Below, piece after piece: positions 58,391 through 64,000 of a stretch of DNA of 64,000 nucleotides. The position numbers were made by a program, and so were the translations under genes. The notes beneath the pieces were generated by a model. It searched no databases. It worked only from the letters and a program-made list of their open reading frames with translations, and was not told where the DNA came from. Positions within the stretch are counted from its first letter, which is position 1. Each line of letters opens with the position of its first letter. Where the stretch lies: the NCBI RefSeq assembly GCF_018687715.1, contig NC_056766.1, positions 43,006,933 to 43,070,932 of the forward strand. The letters run 5' to 3'. Origin of the DNA: Carya illinoinensis (Eukaryota; Streptophyta; Magnoliopsida; Fagales; Juglandaceae).

Positions 58391-60821
58391 GGTCTCACTT
58401 CCAGAAACCCTTTTCTTAATCATATAGCTTCCAAGTACATAATCCATCATATTATACCTTTAGTAATGTGTTAGATGTCATATGGTGTCTTTTGTAATTA
58501 ATTCCATTCATATTAATATATACTCCAGTATTTATTATAATTTGAAACTGTATGTACCAGTTCAATATTGGGGTGTTGAGTTGAATAATCTTTAAGGAAA
58601 ATATACATGGGTAGTTGGCGTACATGAATTATGGTTCAGGGAGGCATGGGGTGTTGATTAAAATATGATAAAGTAAGTGTGTATCAGTGCACATATTCTC
58701 TAGCCTCTATTGCTTCAAGATTTATGCATGGAGTGCCTGATTTGGTATTTGGTATTTTGTAATGCATTGAACAGATTCACAAGTTTGTTGGTGGTGTGAT
58801 TGGTGATCGAGTTCAAGGATGATGGCAGTAGATGGATAAACGAAGAGGAGTTGGAGGACAAAGTCATGCCGACATTCTTGGGGAGTACCATGAAGCAGCT
58901 AGAGAGCAAGTTGTTTTAATTACTACAATCCCCCAAACTTCTTCAGTACATGCTGCATAGCCCCTTACCTTATTGCCCTCAAAGTTAAATACTGATATAT
59001 ATACATATATATATATATATCAAGAATTGGCTAGTGGTTTGTGATAAATAGTGCAACGAAATATTGTTTAGTATTTTGAAATTATTCAGCCAGATATGTG
59101 GTGTAAACCCTGGAGGCATGTTTGCATCGAAGTGGGGCCATGAAATCTGAACGAAGGGGTTAAACATGTATGCTTGTTTATTGTGTGGAAATGGTGCTGA
59201 TCAGTTATTCGGTATTAGATAATGGAACCCTTCTTTTTTGGATATGAACCCTTCTTAGAAGATGGTAGATGGTAGAGGTTATTACATATGCATTGCATTA
59301 CAAGAATTGTGACTGGAGTAAATTCAGTTGAGAAGAATGTTATGCAGCATACATATACATTTATTATAACTTAATTAATATGTATTTACTGGGATATAAC
59401 ACTTTTATCCTATTTCATTTATTATACATAATTAACAGGTGAAAACTTATGCTTGCATAAGACATTAATGGGCGAAAGCATTTTCATGCCCAGCTCTGAT
59501 ATGTTGGTATGTAGGGATCCATTACTTGATCGGTTTCTTCTGAGCTAACCATAAATCATGCTAGTATGGTTAGCTATACAATTAATGAATTGGAAATCAT
59601 TTTAAGATTAATTTGACATGTTGAATACGTTGCTGTTAGTTAGAGTACTTGGGCAAGTTTGTCCATTCCAAAACAGATTAATTAAAATAGATTAATTAAA
59701 ATCTAAATTCAGTTAATATTTTTATTAATTATTAATATATATATATATATATATAACTTTTTAAACAATGCTCTTAAAACGAGGAAAAATGCTAAGTGAG
59801 AAGGATACGTTCATATTATACAAGTATAGGAGGCGGGAAAATTATTTCATGAGGCGGGATCCTTCATTTGGGGGGAAATATCTGGAAAGCCGTAAGGGTA
59901 AATTCGTAATCACATTCTTTGCAAAAGCTGAAGAAGTATTACACAACCATTTAGTGTTTTATTTCATAAGCACTTTGCGTACAAGTTCTTGGAGGAAGTC
60001 TCTAGAAAGCTGTAGAGATTTTCAGGGGAATTAGGGCCATCGTCTTGAGCTGAAGAAGAGAAGCTTACCTCAACTGTGGTGCAGCTTGGTATAAGGGGTC
60101 ACTGTGGGTGCTAGGTACGTTCTCTTGAATTTTTATATTTGTATGGTTGAAGGGCCGAAATGTTTTCTCTTGGGTATGGTGTCCATTTTCTCTTCCCCAC
60201 CCCCATTTTCGTAAGCCATGGGCGAAATATACATGGGTTTCCTCCATGCCTATGTCAATGACAGTTCTATTCAACCTTGATGATTTTAGTGATAATGATT
60301 TTAGTGAACCATAAACATTGTTGGTTAACTCCGGGTTGCATAGAGATACATGCAAGAACCATGAGGGGATTTACTAGACAAGGTTTACACAGACATGCAA
60401 TTTTATTAGGCCAACCATATAATTTCAGAGGGCATTAGAAGAAGAAATGCATGTTCTTCTAAAATAAGAATGCCGACTGGTTCTTGCATGTATATGCCCC
60501 CAATGTCGACAATTGCTCCGTGTGCTGGTTGGTTCATATGGTAACCAGCAACTCATTCTTTTTGCTATTTAACAGTTTAAATAACAGTCAAATTAGGGTG
60601 GCCACATTAATTTAGAATACAAATATACCTTCAAGAAATTATGTTCTAATGATCAGACAACTTACTGGTAGATGCCGTGTGTAAGTAATATATTAGACAT
60701 TGGTACATAGATTTTTTGGAAATGGTCGATGTCTATGCATGTTGTAAAAGCTACTGATTTTACCATTGCAGTAAAATCAGGTGTATCAGAATAGGGGGTA
60801 AATCTGCAGCTCATTACAAGA
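58391..60821 (+). other. Region between the two CACTA genes
   Basis: AT-rich, with TA microsatellites near 58997-59021 and 59736-59755. Short frames (for example 59768-60034 and 60065-60355) show no motif. It likely carries the end of the first gene and the promoter of the second. Confidence 0.5.
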
Positions 60822-62734
60822 ATGGTGCGAAGTTTGATTGGTAGAGGAGTCCGTGGACGCGGAGGAGGATTTCGGGGCATATCGGTGCGCAGGCCAATTA
60901 TACAAGACGCTCAGTCACCACCCAGAAGCTCTGAACCGAACCTGCGAGACGAGGTTAACTCCTCGTCATCAGACGACTCAACCCAACCACCCGATGTCGT
61001 ATTTGAGACTGAGTTCCCCGAACAATTGGATGGAACAGGTATCTCTACTATTTTTTCTAATAAATTCCAGTCAACATTTACTTACTATTAGAGTAAATAC
61101 TTACAACCATGCTGATCCAAATCAGTTCTAAGTTGGGCACTACACCACTATAGTAATTTTAATCCTCCCATTAACTTGGTTAAATTCAAGCTGTGAGTAA
61201 GAAACGAGGCCGTGGACGAGCCAAGATGACAAAATTTGACATGCTTCGGAAAATGGGCCCGATTCCGTTGCTTATCAAGAATGGAGACACTAAGGTGTCA
61301 TGCCAAAATGCTAACATTTTCAGTGGACGGGTGACATGGATAATAAAGCATTATGCAAACATGGGTTACAACCGTTGGAATGAAGTGCCAGAAGCTGAAC
61401 AGGAGGAGTTGTGTGGCCGTGTCCGAGTAAGCAATACTACTTATCACAATATAGTAGGGGATAACCAGTCATCTTATTTTGTATTGCATACCACACATTC
61501 CTTAATTTTACACTTCTGTGACATTGATTAGGCTGACTTTATTGTTGAATGGGAAAAAGAAAACCATCGAAAGACTGTTATTGACCAACTACGTAGACGG
61601 TTTAATTCTTTCCACTATGACTTACACAAGATATTCCTTGGGTATGGGAGTACGAAAGTTGCTCTAGCAAGAGGAACCGAGTTGGTGGATCATGCAGTGT
61701 GGAGGAAATTGTGCATGCGCTGGGGTAGCAAGGAGTTCAAGGTATAAACATTACTAACTATGAAAGTTGCTTTGAAATTAATCTTTCTCCAATTTTTTAA
61801 TATTCTAGTAACTTTCGTTGCAACTTATCTCCTCTTTCTATTTGGCAAAATAAAAGGCTCATTGCTGATAATTTACTTCCTGGAGTAGGCCTTGTCGCTG
61901 CAAAACAAGGCTAATAGAGGCAAACAGCTCACCAACCATACTGCTGGCAGGAAATCCTTTGTTCGAATACTCGAAGAGCAGGTAATTATTATCTTAGTAC
62001 ATGTGTGATTATCAGTCCTTTGAATTGAAATCAGAAGTTATACCTACAATATGGTAATGGGAACTTTGGGTTGGACATTCCTCACAAAATTTTAATTGTA
62101 TGTTTCAGCGTGAGGGTGTTAATAATTTGGTCGAATTTTTTAAAGAGACACGATGGTCCAAGAAGAAGAACGGGTTTGTAACCGACATGAGTGAAGAGCT
62201 GTATGTGATTATATTTTGCTATGTATAAAACTTCGTATTTTTGTTGTAATTAACATAACATGTACATTTGTGTTGTAATATTTCATATCTAAAACTGTTG
62301 GAAAATTATTTATACCTACAATATGACATTGATGGCATTACTTGTTACACGTAGAAAGTAAAATATTTAAAACTGAAGCATTTTCATGTTGAAAGGAAAA
62401 AATGGTGGAAAAGCTGAATGAAATGCAGCCGGAAGAGCGCACTAAAGAGGCAGCAGCTGCAGTGTTTAGGGAGGTCCTAGGGAGGAGATCAGGATATGAG
62501 AGGGGTTTGGGGGAGAAGGTAATGCCTATAACTCATGGAATAGCCCAAACTAGTAACAATGGAGGTCTATTGAGCGAGGATGCACAGTATTGGAAGGCGC
62601 AGTTTGAGGGGTTAAAGGCAAATGTTCAGGAGATTTTACTAAAGCAAGCAGAATTTGATAAATTTATGACATACACTCAATCACAACAACAGTCACAGGG
62701 GGAGTTTCCGAGGAAGACTCCGGGGGCTATGTAA
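60822..62734 (+). CDS. CACTA second gene (TNPA-like / Transposase_24), 396 aa
   Basis: Six exons: 60822-61038, 61191-61426, 61532-61741, 61889-61981, 62109-62204, 62396-62734. Phases fit and there is no internal stop. The N-terminus is Arg/Gly-rich (MVRSLIGRGVRGRGGGFRG), then Ser/Asp-rich, then KKRGRGRAKM. The middle has IFSGRVTWIIKHYANMGYNR, WNEVPEAEQEELC, QLRRRFNSFHYDLHKIFL and WRKLCMRWGSKEFK. A conserved NKANRGKQLTNHTAGRKSF segment (cf. 'NK.NR......H..GS.S') follows, then FFKETRWSKKKNGFV. The C-terminus is a coiled coil with SEDAQYWKAQFEGLKANVQE. This architecture is typical of the second protein of plant CACTA elements; TNPA of maize En/Spm binds subterminal repeats. Exon 5 ends at TAT|GTGATT, chosen because it joins to the conserved EELYEKMVEKL reading. 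Confidence 0.85.
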
Positions 62735-64000
62735 GATAGTCTTGTGGTAGGTTTTTTGGGACTTTTTGGGAGATATTTTGGAACTTTTGGACTATTTTGA
62801 GAGGCAACAGATTATGGTAATGTACATATAGTTAGTTGGCTGACAACATTGACATATTTTGTGAGTGGCTTTTTGGACCATCATGTATGGGTGTTTGCCA
62901 AGAGAGGTGGATGCATTATATATTTGGAAACAAAGATGGGATTTTATAAGTACTGCTTACAATTTCAACTTTATGGGTAGTAATGAACTCCCTCCTGTCT
63001 ATATAGACAGGACGCGATTTGGGTTGATAATATGATGGTAGTGCAAAAGAGTTTGATACTTGCGACCTTGCCGATACATGTGGGGGCGACAACCCTTTCA
63101 AACAGGTATTTATCAAAAACTGGCATCTAGTTAATTTGGTACTGAGTTCGAGTTGCATTAATTTAGTAGGATTTAAATGGTTGTTTCATTTGAAAGGGTA
63201 ATTTCCTGCATTATAATATAAGATGAACTATGGGGTAAGTTGATCTTTATTATAATGTTAGTTATGAAGTAATTTTAGTTACTACATACAGTTATGAAAA
63301 TAAATGGTTAGTTCTGAATGGATTGAGGAAGCAGTTTGGGGGGAGTTAATAGCACGGTTAACCAATTATTTCTAAGTGGTATGAGCAGGGTAAACTCAAC
63401 AATTAATATATTTAGGTTCCCACATTAAAATCTATTCACCTCAGGTAGATGTTTAGTTAAAAAGCAATGTAATCTGATGGATATAGTTTGTGGGAATTTT
63501 ATATTACTTTTCTATATTTAACCAGTGGGTTTTTGTATAATTTTGGATGCAGGAAAAACTGTTGGGCAAGATGGGGCTAGCTGATGGGTGATTGGTGAAA
63601 CTAGTACAAAGATGGGAGCAGTTATGGTTCTAGACACAAAAGATACTGATGGTTCCATGATTGAAAGGACTCAAATGTTGTCAACCTACGGTACACTGTC
63701 TGAATATATATGATAATTATAGTTGCCGTGTATTAAATGTCCAAAAATTATTGCCTCATATGCGACTGCACAGTAAGAAGTTGCTAATTTAGGTAAATAT
63801 GTAATAGAGTGATTGGTAAATCACTGGTAGTGGAATTAGGTGGATCAAATGTATGGTACACCAAAACTATGACAGCTTTCAGGGTATATGAAGTTGCTGG
63901 AATATAAATGATACAATATTTACGTAGTTGGAAGATGCATATTTCTGTTTGAGCCATAAATAGGTTGGAAAACACGTTAATTGATGTTTGAAGTTACAGC
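62735..64000 (+). other. CACTA 3' region (incomplete)
   Basis: Downstream of the second gene; no further coding motif seen. A GCGAC-type motif near 63061 hints at subterminal repeats, but the TAGTG end is not reached. Confidence 0.5.

Larger units (their letters stand above)
52509..64000 (+). mobile_element. CACTA (En/Spm-type) transposon, 3' end beyond the window
   Basis: Starts CACTACAACATTTTTGAG, the CACTA signature end, preceded by ATA as the expected 3-bp target duplication. Inside are a GC-rich subterminal repeat zone, a TNP2-type transposase gene (54691-58390) and a second gene of the TNPA/Transposase_24 kind (60822-62734), both on the plus strand. No TGTAGTG end was found before 64000, so the element is longer than 11.49 kb. 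Having both genes makes it potentially autonomous apart from the nonsense codon in the first. Confidence 0.93.

Noticed and set aside
59768..60355. ORFs between the two CACTA genes
   Set aside because: No motif, no splice support, ordinary length for this composition.
1..64000. tRNA, rRNA or snoRNA genes
   Set aside because: None was recognised by eye; a covariance-model scan would be decisive.

Overview
The window looks like nuclear DNA of a flowering plant, most likely a woody eudicot. It has long AT-rich introns with GT-AG borders, TIR-NBS-LRR (TNL) immune-receptor genes (a class largely absent from grasses), Copia LTR retrotransposons, plant LINEs, MITEs and a CACTA transposon. The species cannot be named from sequence alone. 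No bacterial-style operon, CRISPR array or RNA gene was seen.

Layout. 1-3.2 kb: a decayed retroelement-like region ending in a tandem-repeat array. 3.2-4.2 kb: gag, primer-binding site and LTR of a truncated Copia element, inserted beside a broken TNL. 4.2-52.4 kb: a tandem TNL cluster, with every recognisable TNL piece on the minus strand. Reading left to right: TNL-A (4.2-6.3 kb, last two exons only), a C-terminal scrap (8.7-9.1 kb), a sucrose-synthase pseudogene (10.4-12.8 kb), TNL-E (13.0-14.5 kb, another TNL subfamily), TNL-B (18.2-23.7 kb, all exons present but dead), TNL-C (23.8-31.2 kb, no TIR exon and split by a 4.5-kb Copia element), TNL-D (39.4-44.8 kb, five exons with clean splice sites and an open 1101-residue frame) and another C-terminal scrap (52.04-52.44 kb). 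The spacers carry LINE reverse-transcriptase fragments, a second sucrose-synthase fragment, a DUF247 fragment, MITEs and a second, truncated Copia element. 52.5-64 kb: a CACTA (En/Spm-type) transposon with its 5' end, a TNP2-type transposase gene carrying one nonsense codon, and an apparently intact second gene. Its 3' end lies beyond the window.

How it fits together. The cluster appears to have grown by repeated duplication of a unit made of 3' spacer, TNL and promoter region. Spacer B (14.9-18.1 kb) matches spacer D (35.5-39.4 kb). TNL-B and TNL-C are near-identical over about 2 kb. About 3.8 kb upstream of TNL-D has been tandemly duplicated, start codon included, with a 3-bp microhomology at the junction. 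TNL-D is the only member that looks able to make a full receptor; the others show graded decay through lost splice sites, stops, frameshifts, a mutated P-loop and deletions. Paralogous empty sites inside the cluster date several insertions and give their target-site duplications. The most useful leads are the duplicated TNL-D promoter with paired W-box cores, the 674-bp TIR element with an 8-bp duplication, the young Copia element, and the CACTA element one codon away from an open transposase.
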